Source of the DNA: Mya arenaria
Taxonomy: Eukaryota; Mollusca; Bivalvia; Myida; Myidae
Length of the DNA stretch: 64,000 nt
Direction: 5' to 3'
NCBI RefSeq assembly: GCF_026914265.1
Contig: NC_069124.1
Coordinates: forward strand, 56,635,589 to 56,699,588
This document shows, in pieces, positions 11,326-23,433 of the stretch (the stretch's first letter is position 1; every line of letters starts with the position of its first letter). Position numbers and translations under genes: made by a program. The notes under the pieces are model-generated. The model ran no database searches. It had not been told where the DNA came from and saw only the letters and a list, made by a program, of their open reading frames with translations.

Positions 11326-12228
11326 TTTGAATTCCGGATATTGAATGAAGTCGAATCGTCGGGACGCTGGAGACAAAGAGTGATTTGAGTTTGTGTTTAT
11401 CTCTTATATCTTTGAGAGATTCCAGGGAAGTTTCCTTACATAGATTGTTGAGGAACACAAGAAATGTCTCATTGTTTACAGACTACCTTTCAATATTTGT
11501 GACATAACTTCTTCTTCCTTGACATTCTATACAGTATAGTTACTTCTTTTCAGCATTTATTCAACACAACCATGACTAGATCTTTATTTCATCATTTTAA
11601 CACGTTTAAGTTTTTCAGTATTCTCCATGAAATCTAGTCCACACCCTCATTAACCATTATACTATTATCCTTAATCATCACCCCTTGTCCATTATACTGC
11701 CGAAAACTCACTTTACTTGTACCTCTCTGCATAACGTTGTGTTTCATAAGTATTTGCCATGATTTTTTTAAACAATTAACAATTAAAAATTTAAAATTAA
11801 ACATAAACTTCGTGATGAAAGCTGCTCTTTTCTCTGTTATTTTTATTATTTTAGTGCATAGCGAGTAACATACACATTACTGGGATAACATATTACGCTG
11901 TGTTTCTTGTTTTTTATTGCAAATGCGCATAGCCTAATAAAAGAAAGGTGTTTGAACACAAAAAAAAGTTTTTGGAGGTCGATGGTTTTAAAGTAAATTC
12001 TGTTCGTTGCCTCTCCATACGGGAATCAGGATAGAATATTATGAAAAAAATAACATTACGAAGTACTTTATTTGCATTTTTTTTTGCAATATTTAATGTA
12101 TTGTTTCAAACTATGCTGTATTCAACTTTGACTTTAATTGCAAAACAATTGTATACTTTATTTGAGCTAATTTATATGAATAGTATAATGATTTAGGTAC
12201 ATGCAGATCTCTTTTTTAATGTGTATTG

Positions 12229-12244
12229 TATTATTATTATTATT

Positions 12245-12277
<33 letters not shown>

Positions 12278-12285
12278 GCTGCTGC

Positions 12286-12328
<43 letters not shown>
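12229..12328. repeat. TTA/TTG/TGC trinucleotide microsatellite (unit 3)
   Basis: Orthologous to the tracts in units 1 and 2. Here TTG repeats (about 12248-12276) end in three TGC triplets before TTA repeats resume. Asn-rich and Ser-rich ORFs across it are artefacts. Confidence 0.93.
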
Positions 12329-14470
12329 GTAAACAAAAGCCTTCTTGGATATTAATAGGTAAAATTTGACTATTTCTCCGTTTAATAGAATAAACTTGAA
12401 GAGACATATAGTTATGGACTTGCCCCTCACTTTTTCAAATCTTTTAGTACCTACATCGAGTACAAAAGAGTACAAGATGATCTTAGGACAACATTTAAAT
12501 TAGCATGGAAACCTGAATCGACGTGAAATGACTACGACTTTACATGTGAAAGTGCAAGGCATTTAGCTGTTTCCCACTGTATTTGTCCAAGAAAGTAGTT
12601 ATGTTGGTAAACTCACCAAATATAAAGCGCCTTTATACATTTCATGTTATATGACAAAGTTCTTCTTCAAACAAAGCACTAGTTTTCAGTAAAATTGCGG
12701 AATGTAATTTTGTACGTTGTAGTGACATGAAATAAATGAAAAAGTGCAGTGAACCCCCAAAACACCCCCACATACCCACACCTACCCCCATTTAACCAAA
12801 TGACACAGTCGTCGTCCTTTTCAGACTGAACAGACGTATATTATTATAACGACCAGCACCAATTACCAGTTTGTTGTCGCACATACCGCAACTTTATCAT
12901 TTAATAGCAACGAATAAAGATACCCCATTAAATAATTAGCAACTTTTTCGATGTAGAATGACGAATTGCAATTGTCTGTGAGCCCACCTGGTCGGTTCTG
13001 CCAGTAAGAGCGTATGGTTTGGACATTTAATTGAGAGCATCACGCCTGAATCTTCGTGTGTCTGTCAACTTTGCAGAGCTGCAGATGTAAATGTACCAGG
13101 TACGGGGGGTTGATATGATGGTACTGGTAATAACCCAGGATTGCTGTTAGGCTAAAGGACCATCTTATGTTTGACCCTCCCAAATCCTTGGTAAAGTACA
13201 AACTATATATGCATTTTACATTGTTTCTTTGAACAAACATATTGTGTAGTTCAAGTTCCTTCGAGAGCACCCTATATCTGCTAAAAGCGGATTATAATTA
13301 CACCGTTATTTGTTAAAGTTTTCGCCTTTCAGAGAATGAGGATATATGACTACCGTGGCACGTCTTTTTCCACACAACGGTCGTTACAAAGTCACACGGT
13401 CTCTGTTTTGTTATCATCTTTAACACAGAGATTACGAAGACATACAGAACAATAACTGTGTTATGGAACATAAAATGTAGAATGGCACTATATTTTCAGT
13501 GAGTTTACCAACAATTTTTTTGTGAGAGTTATTGTGAGAAAAAGCAAAATGCACAGCACTTTATCAAATGAAATCGTGGTCGTTTCAGGTTGATTCAATT
13601 GTTCCTGCAAATGCAGCTATTGACCTAAAATGAGTTTGTTCTCATAATAGTCAAAAACCTACATTTTTGCATTCAAGATGGCGGCTTTGTGTTTAAATTT
13701 TAATTATTGAGTCAGGTCTATTACCTGCCCATAGTCAAGCACGTTCTAGATGATCCGATTCTGAGTTTTGCCCAGAACTAGAACATTTAACAAAACACAT
13801 ATCCAATCATATGCGACACTTCATTCGACGGTATTTAAATCTTGCTCTTATTAAAACTCAGAAAAACATTCCAATAGACCACATTCAGCGCTTTCCCCCA
13901 TTAAGAACTCAGCTAGTTGGCACCACAACGGAAGAAGCGTTGGAGCATTTTTAACGCATAACATAATGTTGTAGTTCCAATGATTCATCAGGATATCAAA
14001 ACCCGAGCTGATATTCAATGTTAAGCACACTTTTCATGGGAAAAGATACTTGAATAATGTAGGGTTTCCCTTCAAATGAATACGAATGTTAGATCCATTT
14101 TTCCACTCATTTATCTTACGGCAGACAACAATCGGTTATAAAAGCCATTTTTTTCAACTTTAAACATGGTTTATAGAAGAGAAAAGTATACAGTATGAAA
14201 TAAAAGTATACACATATACGTTATTAACGTATTTGTATTTACTTTTTAAAGCATAAAAAACACTACTTCAAATAAGTATAAACATCAACTTGATGAATAA
14301 GTGAACGTTACGGTTTAACAGATAAGCCGGATTATTTTCAAACATATAAGTATGCAAGTGTTCCACAAACAGGTCACGATTCTGATGTTATATTGTATCC
14401 TTGTATTATGGTCTTCTACTAAATAAAGCAAATCAGAGCTCTCTTGCGCCCTCCCGTTTCGGATTAAACT

Positions 14471-14533
14471 AGATGATTGGGGATCGAACCCGGGGCATGC
14501 AAAGCTAACGCTCTACCACTGAGCCTAATCCCC
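14471..14533 (-). pseudogene. tRNA-Ala pseudogene
   Basis: Recognisable tRNA-Ala with an 8-base loss between T arm and anticodon (the segment cctttcac on the plus strand), a damaged 3' acceptor, and changes in the D-arm side. The T arm (gatcgaacccgggg) is intact. Its tRNA-Val partner is missing; the flank to the right matches the segment after the 8805 gene, so a deletion removed the Val copy. Confidence 0.85.
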
Positions 14534-14725
14534 CATATATTTCACTAACGAAAACAATTTTTCAAATAAACTTATATCGGTTTACTCCAGTTATGAATTT
14601 AATATTACGGAACGTGACAGGTGTCGAGCGTTTTTCAACAAATAAACCTGATTTTGTTTTCATACATTTATTATTGCAAATTATCCACAAACCTGTCAAT
14701 CTAGAGTTCTCTTGCACCCTCCCGT

Positions 14726-14757
14726 TTTGATTGTATATATATATATATATATATATT
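14726..14757. repeat. Short (TA)n tract
   Basis: About 12 TA dinucleotides between the tRNA-Ala pseudogene and the next tRNA-Val. The corresponding place in unit 2 has gtgtaaatacgtgcata, so the tract expanded in this unit only. Confidence 0.9.
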
Positions 14758-14890
14758 TATATTGTGAAAAGATCGGAATACTAAAACAAACAATGATTAA
14801 CAAATTGAACGCAAACATTTTACTCGATCTTTATATAATTTTCTTTTATCACTGACTCGCTTGATTATGCAAAGAAAGAAGTAAAAATAA

Positions 14891-14963
14891 TGGTTCCGCT
14901 GGGTCTCGAACCCAGGACCTCTCGCGTGTGAAGCGAGCGTGATAACAACTACACTACGGAACC
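14891..14963 (-). tRNA. tRNA-Val-CAC: tRNA-Val(CAC), variant
   Basis: Two changes against consensus: the D loop has TTG in place of TGG (one of the conserved GG pair) and the T loop ends A rather than C (TTCGAGA). Anticodon CAC and all stems pair. Loss of a conserved D-loop G would disturb the D/T-loop contact, so function is uncertain. Partner tRNA-Ala lies 70 bp away. Confidence 0.85.
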
Positions 14964-15033
14964 GCCGATTGGTCGTTTTATGTTTAAAAACATATATTAT
15001 TTAAGCAAACGATGTTTATCAAATAAAATTATA

Positions 15034-15105
15034 TGGAGATGCCGGGGATCGAACCCGGGGCCTTTCACATGCAAAGCGAACGCTCTACCACTGAGCCACA
15101 TCCCC
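15034..15105 (-). tRNA. tRNA-Ala-UGC: tRNA-Ala(UGC)
   Basis: Consensus copy, identical to 3748-3819. TTTT lies about 9 nt past the 3' end. It marks the switch from the macro-repeat to the short array, because the DNA to its right (cttcacgtatgataac...) is the 1.07-kb unit type. Confidence 0.96.
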
Positions 15106-15970
15106 TTATACTTCACGTATGATAACATCTTTTCCGATTAACTTGTACGTGTTTATTTCATTTATGGTTTTGAGACACTTTATTCCCCGCTTTTTCAATT
15201 TTTCTCGTGTAAAACTCAGATAAAAAGATACCAACAGACCATAGTCACAGCATTTCTCCATTTCCAACTAATTGTCACCACAACGGAAGACGCATTGGAG
15301 TATTTTTAACGAATAACAGATTATTGTAGCTCCAATGATTCCTCAGGATATCAAAATCGGGGCCGCCGTTTACTGTTGAGAACACTGTTTTATAAAAGAA
15401 AAATACTTTAAAATGTAGGGTTTGTCTTCAAATGCATGTATATACAAAAGTTAAATCCGTTTTCCACTCATTTATCAAACGGCAGACAACAATCGGTTAT
15501 AAAAGCTCTGTTTTCAACTTAAAACATGGTTTATAGTAGAGAAAAGTAAACCGTATCAAATATAGTATATACAATACGTTTAGCATTAAAAAACAAGCAC
15601 ACTTTCAAATAGTTATAAACATCAACTTGATGAATAAGTGAACGTTACGGTTTAACAGATAAGCCGGATAATTTTCAAACATATTGTTATGCAAGTGCTC
15701 CACAAACAAGTCACGATTCTGATGTCAGGTTGTTTCCTAGTCTTCTGGCCGCCTATTACTCAATAAAGCAAACCAAAGCTCTCTTGCGTCCTCCCGTTTC
15801 GGACTGAACTTTGTGCATATATTGTGAAAAGATCGGTACTCTAAAAAACATACAATGATTTGTTTTAACACATTCACACCAAACATTTTACTCGATTTGA
15901 TTACAATATTCTTATATGACTGACTAGTCAATCGTTTGATTAGGTAAAGAAATCAGTATAATATGAAGAA

Positions 15971-16043
15971 TGGTTCCGCTGGGGCTCGAACCAAGGACCT
16001 CTCGCGTGTGAAGCGAGCGTGATAACCACTACACTACGGAACC
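15971..16043 (-). tRNA. tRNA-Val-CAC: tRNA-Val(CAC), T-stem mismatch
   Basis: One change (aaccaagg for aacccagg) turns T-stem position 51 from G to T, opposite C63. Everything else is consensus, including the anticodon. No run of four T follows within 10 nt; the nearest is poor. The same change occurs at 20247, so these units are related. Confidence 0.87.
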
Positions 16044-16109
16044 GATGATTTGGTATTTTATGCTTCTGCATATAATTAAAGCAAACGGTGTTAATCAAAT
16101 AAAAGTATA

Positions 16110-16181
16110 TGGAGATGCCGGGGATCGAACCCGGGGCCTTTCACATGCAAAGCGAACGCTCTACCACTGAGCCACATCCCC
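16110..16181 (-). tRNA. tRNA-Ala-UGC: tRNA-Ala(UGC)
   Basis: Consensus copy. The downstream TTTT is retained (aaaa at 16101-16104 on the plus strand). Distance to the tRNA-Val of the same unit is 66 bp. Confidence 0.96.
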
Positions 16182-17043
16182 TTATACTCACGTATGATAA
16201 CATCTTTTCCCATTAACTTGGACGTGTTTATTTCATTTATGGTTTTGAGACACTTTATTCCCCGCTTTTTCAATTTTTCTCGTGTAAAACTCAGAAAAAA
16301 AGATACCAACAGACCATAGTCACAGCTCTTCTCCATTTCCAACTAATCGTCACCACAACGGAAGACGCGTTTGGGTATTTTTAACGAATAACAGAATGTT
16401 GTAGCTCCAATGATTCCTCAGGATATCAAAATCGGGGCCGCCGTTTACTGTTGAGAACACTGTTTTATTAAAGAAAAATACTTTAAAATGTAGGGTTTGT
16501 CTTCAAATACATGTATATACAAAAGTTAAATCCGTTTTCCACTCATTTATCAAACGGCAGACAACAATCGGTAATAAAAGCTCTGTTTTCAACTTAAAAC
16601 ATGGTTTATAGTAGAGAAAAGTAAACCGTATCAAATATAGTATACACAATACGTTTAGCATTAAAAACAAGCATACTTCAAATAGTTATAAACATCAACT
16701 AGAAAAATAAGTGAACGTTACGGTTTAACAGATAAGCCGGATAATTTTCAAACATATTGTTATGCAAGTGCTCCACAAACAAGTCACGATTCTGATGTCA
16801 GGTTGTTTCCTAGTCTTCTGGCCGCCTATTACTCAATAAAGCAATCCAAAGCTCTCTTGCGCCCTCCCGTTTCGGACTGAACTTTGTGCATATATTGTGA
16901 AAAGATCGGTACTCTAAAAAATATACAATGATTTGTTTTAACACATTCACAGCAAACATTTTACTCGATTTGATTACAATATTCTTATATGACTGACTAG
17001 TCAATCGTTTGATTAGGTAAAGAAATCAGTAAAATATGAAGAA

Positions 17044-17113
17044 TGGTTCCGCTGGGGCTCGAACCCAGGACCTCTCGCGTGTGAAGCGAGCGTGATAACC
17101 ACTACACTACGAA
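17044..17113 (-). pseudogene. tRNA-Val pseudogene, 5' acceptor lost
   Basis: Matches tRNA-Val(CAC) through anticodon, D arm and T arm, but the 5' acceptor strand (ggaacc on the plus strand) has been replaced by gaaaatg through a small deletion, so the acceptor stem cannot form. The internal A and B boxes remain, so it might still be transcribed but would not yield a mature tRNA. Confidence 0.88.
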
Positions 17114-17179
17114 AATGATTTGGTATTTTATGCTTCTGCATATAATTAAAGCAAACGGTGTTAATCAAATAAAATTATA

Positions 17180-17251
17180 TGGAGATGCCGGGGATCGAAC
17201 CCGGGGCCTTTCACATGCAAAGCGAACGCTCTACCACTGAGCCACATCCCC
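17180..17251 (-). tRNA. tRNA-Ala-UGC: tRNA-Ala(UGC)
   Basis: Consensus copy in the unit whose tRNA-Val partner is broken, so the two genes decay independently. TTTT terminator present downstream. Confidence 0.96.
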
Positions 17252-18099
17252 CTTATGCTTCACGTATGATTACATATTTTAATATTAACTTGGACGTGCT
17301 TATTTCATTTATTGTTTAGAGACACTTTATTCCCGCTTTTTAAATTTTTCTCGTGTAAAACTCAGAAAAAAGATACCAACAGACCATAGTCACAGCATTT
17401 CTCCATTTCCAACTAATTGTCACCACAACGGAAGACGCGTTTGGGTATTTTTAACGAGTAACAGAATGTTGTAGCTCCAATGATTCCTCAGGATATCAAA
17501 ATCGGGGCGGCCGTTTACTGTTGAGAACACTGTTTTATAAAAGAAAAATACTTTAAAATGTAGGGTTTGTCTTCAAATACATGTATATACAAAAGTTAAA
17601 TCCGTTTTCCACTCATTTATCTTATGGCAGACAATAATCGGTAATAAAAACTCTGTTTCAACTTAAAACATGGTTTATAGTAGAGAAAAGTAAACCGTAT
17701 CAAATATAGTATACACAATACGTTTAGCATTAAAAAAACATACTTCAAATAGTTATAAACATCAACTTGATGAAGAAGTTAACAGATAAGCCGGATAATT
17801 TACAAACATATTGTTATGCAAGTGTTCCACAAACAAGTCACGATTCTGATGTTAGGTTGTTTTCTAGTCTTGTGGCCTATCACTCAATAAAGCAATCCAA
17901 AGCTCTCTTGCGCCCTCCCGTTTCGGACTGAACTTGGTGCATATATTGTGAAAAGATCGGTACTCTTAAAAAACATACAATGATTTGTTTTAACACATTC
18001 ACACCAAACATTTTACTCGATTTTATTACAATATTATTATATGACTGACTAGGCAATCGTTTGATTAAATCAGTAAAGAAATCAGTAAAACATGAAGAA

Positions 18100-18172
18100 T
18101 GGTTCCGCTGGGGCTCGAACCCAGGACCTCTCGCGTGTGAAGCGAGCGTGATAACCACTACACGACGGAACC
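18100..18172 (-). tRNA. tRNA-Val-CAC: tRNA-Val(CAC), minor variant
   Basis: One substitution, A9 to C in the acceptor/D-arm junction (cacgacgg for cactacgg on the plus strand). All stems pair and the anticodon is CAC. The change is outside the base-paired arms and may be tolerated. Confidence 0.92.
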
Positions 18173-18238
18173 GATGACTTGGTTTTTTATGCTTTTATAT
18201 ATAATTAAAGCAAACGATGTTAATCAAATAAAATTATA

Positions 18239-18310
18239 TGGAGATGCCGGGGATCGAACCCGGGGCCTTTCACATGCAAAGCGAACGCTCTACCACTGAG
18301 CCACATCCCC
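18239..18310 (-). tRNA. tRNA-Ala-UGC: tRNA-Ala(UGC)
   Basis: Consensus copy. Spacing to tRNA-Val is 66 bp and downstream TTTT is present. Confidence 0.96.
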
Positions 18311-19180
18311 CTTATGCTTCACGTATGACTACATATTTTAATATTAACTTGGACGTGTTTATTTCATTTATTGTTTAGAGACACTTTATTCCCGCTTTTT
18401 AAATTTTTCTCGTGTAAAACTCAGAAAAAAGATACCAACAGACCATAGTCACAGCATTTCTCCATTTCCAACTAATTGTCACCACAACGGAAGACGCGTT
18501 TGGGTATTTTTAACGAGTAACAGAATGTTGTAGCTCCAATGATTCCTCAGGATATCAAAATCGGGGCCGCCGTTTACTGTTGAGAACACTGTTTTATAAA
18601 AGAAAAATACTTTAAAATGTAGGGTTTGTCTTCAAATGCATGTATATACAAAAGTTAAATCCGTTTTCCACTCATTTATCAAACGGCAGACAACAATCGG
18701 TAATAAAAGCTCTGTTTTCAACTTAAAACATGGTTAATAGTAGAGAAAAGTAAACCGTATCAAATATAGTATATACAATACGTTTAGCATTAAAAAAACA
18801 AGCACACTTTCAAATAGTTATAAACATCAACTTGATGAATAAGTGAACGTTACGGTTTAACAGATAAGCCGGATAATTTTCAAACATATTGTTATGCAAG
18901 TGCTCCACAAACAAGTCACGATTCTGATGTCAGGTTGTTTCCTAGTCTTCTGGCCGCCTATTACTCAATAAAGCAATCCAAAGCTCTCTTGCGCCCTCCC
19001 GTTTCGGACTGAACTTTGTGCATATATTGTGAAAAGATCGGTACTCTTAAAAAACATACAATGATTTGTTTTAACACATTCACACCAAACATTTTACTCG
19101 ATTTTATTACAATATTCTTATATGACTGACTAGGCAATCGTTTGATTAAATCAGTAAAGAAATCAGGAAAACATGAAGAA

Positions 19181-19253
19181 TGGTTCCGCTGGGGCTCGAA
19201 CCCAGGACCTCTCGCGTGTGAAGCGAGCGTGATAACCACTACACTACGGAACC
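19181..19253 (-). tRNA. tRNA-Val-CAC: tRNA-Val(CAC)
   Basis: Consensus copy with all stems intact. The sequence past the 3' end (catgaagaa on the plus strand) has no immediate T run on the transcript strand, unlike the unit 2 copies, so termination would be inefficient or further downstream. Confidence 0.95.
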
Positions 19254-19319
19254 GATGACTTGGTTTTTTATGCTTCTGCATATAATTAAAGCAAACGGTG
19301 TTAATCAAATAAAAGTATA

Positions 19320-19391
19320 TGGAGATGCCGGGGATCGAACCCGGGGCCTTTCACATGCAAAGCGAACGCTCTACCACTGAGCCACATCCCC
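19320..19391 (-). tRNA. tRNA-Ala-UGC: tRNA-Ala(UGC)
   Basis: Consensus copy; partner of the consensus tRNA-Val at 19181, making this one of two fully consensus pairs in the short array (the other is 23361/23505). Confidence 0.96.
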
Positions 19392-20246
19392 TTATACTTC
19401 ACGTATGATATCATCTTTTCCGATTAACTTGTACGTGTTTATTTCATTAATGGTTTTGAGACACTTTATTCCCCGCTTTTTCAATTTTTCTCGTGTAAAA
19501 CTCAGAAAAAAGATACCAACAGACCATAGTCACAGCATTTCTCCATTTCCAACTAATTGTCACCACAACGGAAGACGCGTTTGGGTATTTTTAACGAATA
19601 ACAGAATGTTGTAGCTCCAATGATTCCTCAGGATATCAAAATCGGGGCCGCCGTTTACTGTTGAGAACACTGTTTTATAAAAGAAAAATACTTTAAAATG
19701 TAGGGTTTGTCTTCAAATACATGTATATACAAAAGTTAAATCCGTTTTCCACTCATTTATCTTATGACAGACAACAATCGGTAATAAAAACTCTGTTTCA
19801 ACTTAAAACATGGTTTATAGTAGAGAAAAGTAAACCGTATCAAATATAGTATATACAATGCGTTTAGCATAAAAAAGCATACTTCAAATAGTTATAAACA
19901 TCAACTTGATGAAGAAGTGAACGGTACGGTTGAAAAGATTAGCTGGATAATTTTCAAACATATTGTTATGCAAGTGTTCCACAAACAAGTCACGATTCTG
20001 ATGTCAGGTTGTTTTCTAGTCTTCTAGCCTATTACTCAGTAAAGCAATCCAAAGCTCTCTTGCGCCCTCCCGTTTCGGACTGAACTTGGTGCATATATTG
20101 TGAAAAGATCGGTACTCTAAAAAATATACAATGATTTGTTTTAACACATTCACACCAAACATTTTACTCGATTTGATTACAATATTCTTATATGACTGAC
20201 TAGTCAATCGTTTGATTAGGTAAAGAAATCAGTAAAATATGGAGAA

Positions 20247-20319
20247 TGGTTCCGCTGGGGCTCGAACCAAGGACCTCTCATGTGTGAAGCGAGCGTGATA
20301 ACAACTACACTACGGAACC
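20247..20319 (-). tRNA. tRNA-Val-CAC: tRNA-Val(CAC), degenerate
   Basis: Three changes: the T-stem G51 to T seen at 15971, an anticodon-stem change (tctcatgtg for tctcgcgtg) leaving a C:A mismatch and a G:T pair, and the D-loop change seen at 14891. The anticodon stays CAC. I would expect a tRNA finder to score it low or call it a pseudogene. Confidence 0.75.
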
Positions 20320-20385
20320 GATGACTTGGTTTTTTATGCTTCTGCATATAATTAAAGCAAACGGTGTTAATCAAATAAAATTATA

Positions 20386-20457
20386 TGGAGATGCCGGGGA
20401 TCGAACCCGGGGCCTTTCACATGCAAAGCGAACGCTCTACCACTGAGCCACATCCCC
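20386..20457 (-). tRNA. tRNA-Ala-UGC: tRNA-Ala(UGC)
   Basis: Consensus copy although its tRNA-Val partner is degenerate. Downstream TTTT retained. Confidence 0.96.
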
Positions 20458-21302
20458 TTATACTTCACGTATGATAACATCTTTTACAATTAACTTGTAC
20501 GTGTTTATTTCATTTATGGTTTTGAGACACTTTATTCCCCGCTTTTTCAATTTTTCTCGTGTAAAACTCAGAAAAAAGATACCAACAGACCATAGTAACA
20601 GCTCTTCTCCATTTCCAACTAATTGTCACCACAACGGAAGACGCGTTGGAGTATTTTTAACGAATAACAGATCGTTGTAGCTCCAATGATTCCTCAGGAT
20701 ATCAAAATCGGGGCGGCCGTTTATTGTTGAGAACACTGTTTTATAAAAGAAAAATACTTTAAAATGTAGGGTTTCTCTTCAAATACATGTATATACAAAA
20801 GTTAAATCCGTTTTCCACTCATTTATCTTATGGCAGACAACAATCGGTAATAAAAGCTCTGTTTTCAACTTAAAACATGGTTTATAGTAGAGAAAAGTAA
20901 ACCGTATCAAATATAGTATACACAACACGTTTAGCATTAAAAAAAGCATACTTCAAATAGTTATAAACATCAACTTGATAAAGAAGTTAACAGATAAGCC
21001 GGATAATTTTCAAACATATTGTTATGCAAGTGTTCCACAAACAAGTCACGATTCTGATGTCAGGTTGTTTCCTAGTCTTCTGGCCTATTACTCAATAAAG
21101 CAAACCAAAGCTCTCTTGCGCCCTCCCGTTTCGGACTGAACTTTGTGCATATATTGTGAAAAGATCGGTACTCTAAAAAACATACAATGATTTGTTTTAA
21201 CACATTCACACCAAACATTTTACTCGATTTGATTACAATATTCTTATATGATTGACTAGCCAATCGTTTGATTAGGTAAAGAAATCAGTACAATATGAAG
21301 AA

Positions 21303-21354
21303 TTGTTCCGCTGGGGCTCGAACCCAGGACCTCTCGCGTGTGAAGCGAGCGTGG
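21303..21354 (-). pseudogene. Truncated tRNA-Val (5' half lost)
   Basis: Only the anticodon arm, T arm and 3' acceptor remain. At 21354 the tRNA sequence stops and continues as array spacer (tttaaaagataagccgg), so an unequal exchange joined the middle of a tRNA-Val to the spacer of another unit and removed the D arm and the whole tRNA-Ala partner. The 3' acceptor end also carries a substitution (tgttcc). Confidence 0.9.
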
Positions 21355-21715
21355 TTTAAAAGATAAGCCGGATAATTTACAAACATATTGTTATGCAAGT
21401 GTTCCACAAACAAGTCACGATTCTGATGTCAGGTTGTTTCCAAGTCTTGTGGCCTACTACTCAATAAAGCAATCCAAAGATCTCTTGCGCCCTCCCGTTT
21501 CGGACTAAACTTTGTGCATATATTGTAAAAAGATCGGTACTCTAAAAACATACAATGATTTGTTTCAACACTTGACAGCAGACATTTTACTCGATTGTGT
21601 TACAATATTCTTAATTACTGAGAAGTCAGTCGCTTGATTAGGTAAAGAAGTAAGTAAATACAATTATGTTTTCTATTTCATTTCATTTTATGCCAAACAT
21701 AAAATATTTATTATC

Positions 21716-22054
21716 TTAACCTTAAGTAAAGACAAACAAAGGAACACAATATAGGTGTGCCAACAAGCGGGGTATTTTATTTTGTATATTCTGACAATTC
21801 AATAACATTCACACAGGCACTGATTCCCTGAATAGCCAGAACATGGTGAATGGCTCAATGTTCCTATACACAGTGATGAATACTTCTGCATTGTAGTAAT
21901 GTCCGGAATCAATGCCACTCACAGCCCTCTACACGAATAAACTCCCATTCGTACGTTGGTAACACAAACAATACCAAACTGAAAAATAAATATGCGTTAA
22001 TAACACAGAAACAATCATCTATTTGTATATCATTTTTTGTAATAATAATTACAC

Positions 22055-22085
<31 letters not shown>
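21716..22085. other. Unique insert ending in a 31-bp A tract
   Basis: After a segment shared with 24183-24470 the sequence turns into about 370 bp not seen elsewhere in the window, ending in an uninterrupted A run (about 22053-22083). It could be a retroposed transcript with a poly(A) tail on the plus strand, but I see no target duplication and recognise no gene in it. Confidence 0.4.
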
Positions 22086-22086
<1 letters not shown>

Positions 22087-22289
22087 ATAGAACACGCTAC
22101 TAGTGTACAATGACACGATCCTCTCCGTACCCCACTTGCTTATCGAATGATTTCCCAAATCAGTACATAACCCAATACTTGTAATTTCCTCGAGGAAAAT
22201 GTAAAACTTATATAAACTACAGTACCCTATAAAATCTACCTCACAACCGAATTTTACATTCTCAATTCCGATAATAAATACATGTAGAA

Positions 22290-22362
22290 TGGTTCCGCTG
22301 GGGCTTGAACCCAGGACCTCTCGCGTGTGAAGCGAGCGTGATAACCACTACACTACGGAACC
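22290..22362 (-). tRNA. tRNA-Val-CAC: tRNA-Val(CAC), T-loop variant
   Basis: Single change G57 to A in the T loop (TTCAAGC), a position where either purine is normal, so it should be functional. Partner tRNA-Ala is 71 bp away, the longer spacing shared with units 2, 23361 and 25559. Confidence 0.94.
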
Positions 22363-22433
22363 GACAATTTGGTCGTTTTATATTTAAGTAATAATCTTAT
22401 TTGAGCAACCGGTGTTAATCAAATAAAATTATA

Positions 22434-22505
22434 TGGAGATGCCGGGGATCGAACCCGGGGCCTTTCACATGCAAAGCGAACGCTCTACCACTGAGCCACA
22501 TCCCC
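22434..22505 (-). tRNA. tRNA-Ala-UGC: tRNA-Ala(UGC)
   Basis: Consensus copy directly right of the unit that received the A-tailed insert. Downstream TTTT present. Confidence 0.96.
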
Positions 22506-23360
22506 CTTATGCTTCACGTATGATTACATATTTTCCTATTAACTTGGACGTGTTTATTTCATTTATTGTTTAGAGACACTTTATTCCCCTTTTTTAAATT
22601 TTACTCGTGTAAAACTCAGATAAAAAGATACCAACAGACCATAGTCACAGCTCTTCTCCATTTCCAACTAATTGTCACCACAACGGAAGACGCTTTGGTG
22701 TATTTTTAACGAATAACAGAATGTTGTAGCTCCAATGATTCCTCAGGATATCAAAATCGGGCCGCCGTTAACTGTTGAGAACACTGTTTTATAAAAGAAA
22801 AATACTTTAAAATGTGGGGTTTCTCATCAAATACATGTATATACATAAGTTAAATCCGTTTTCCACTCATTTATCTTACGGCAGACAACAATCGGTAATA
22901 AAAGCTCTGTTTTCAACTTAAAACATGGTTTTTAGTAGAGAAAAGTAAACCGTATCAAATATAGTATACACAATACGTTTAGCATTGAAAAAAGCATACT
23001 TCAAAAAGTTATAAACATCAACTTGATGAAGAAGTGAACGGTACGGTTGAAAAAATAAGCCGGATAATTTTCAAACATATTGTTATGCAAGTGTTCCACA
23101 AACAAGTCACGATTCAGATGTCAGGTTGTTTCCTAGTCTGTTGGCCTACTACTCAATAAAGCAATCCAAAGCTCTCTTGCGCCCTCCCGTTTCGGACTGA
23201 ACTTGGTGCATATATTGTAAAAAGATCGGTACTCTAAAACATACAATGATTTGTTTTAACACTTGACAGCAGACATTTTACTCGATTTTGTTACAATATT
23301 CTTAATTACTGAGAAGTCAATCGCTTGATTAGGAAAAGAAATAAGTAAAAGCAAGTACAA

Positions 23361-23433
23361 TGGTTCCGCTGGGGCTCGAACCCAGGACCTCTCGCGTGTG
23401 AAGCGAGCGTGATAACCACTACACTACGGAACC
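23361..23433 (-). tRNA. tRNA-Val-CAC: tRNA-Val(CAC)
   Basis: Consensus copy with complete cloverleaf and CAC anticodon. It differs in downstream flank (gcaagtacaa) from the 19181 copy. Confidence 0.95.

Larger units (their letters stand above)
9971..15105. repeat. Macro-repeat unit 3 (diverged, rearranged)
   Basis: Homologous to units 1 and 2 in the same order but clearly more diverged. It lacks the 353-bp insertion, carries its own ~1.18-kb insertion at 10142-11325, and ends with a tRNA-Ala pseudogene (14471), a tRNA-Val (14891) and a consensus tRNA-Ala (15034). The right limit is arbitrary because it merges into the 1.07-kb array. Confidence 0.8.

Noticed and set aside
15737-21263. Repeated ~63-codon minus-strand ORFs (MTSQSYKNIVIKSSKMFG...)
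   Set aside because: They lie in array spacer, differ by indels between units and in some units run on through the tRNA genes; no protein family fits.
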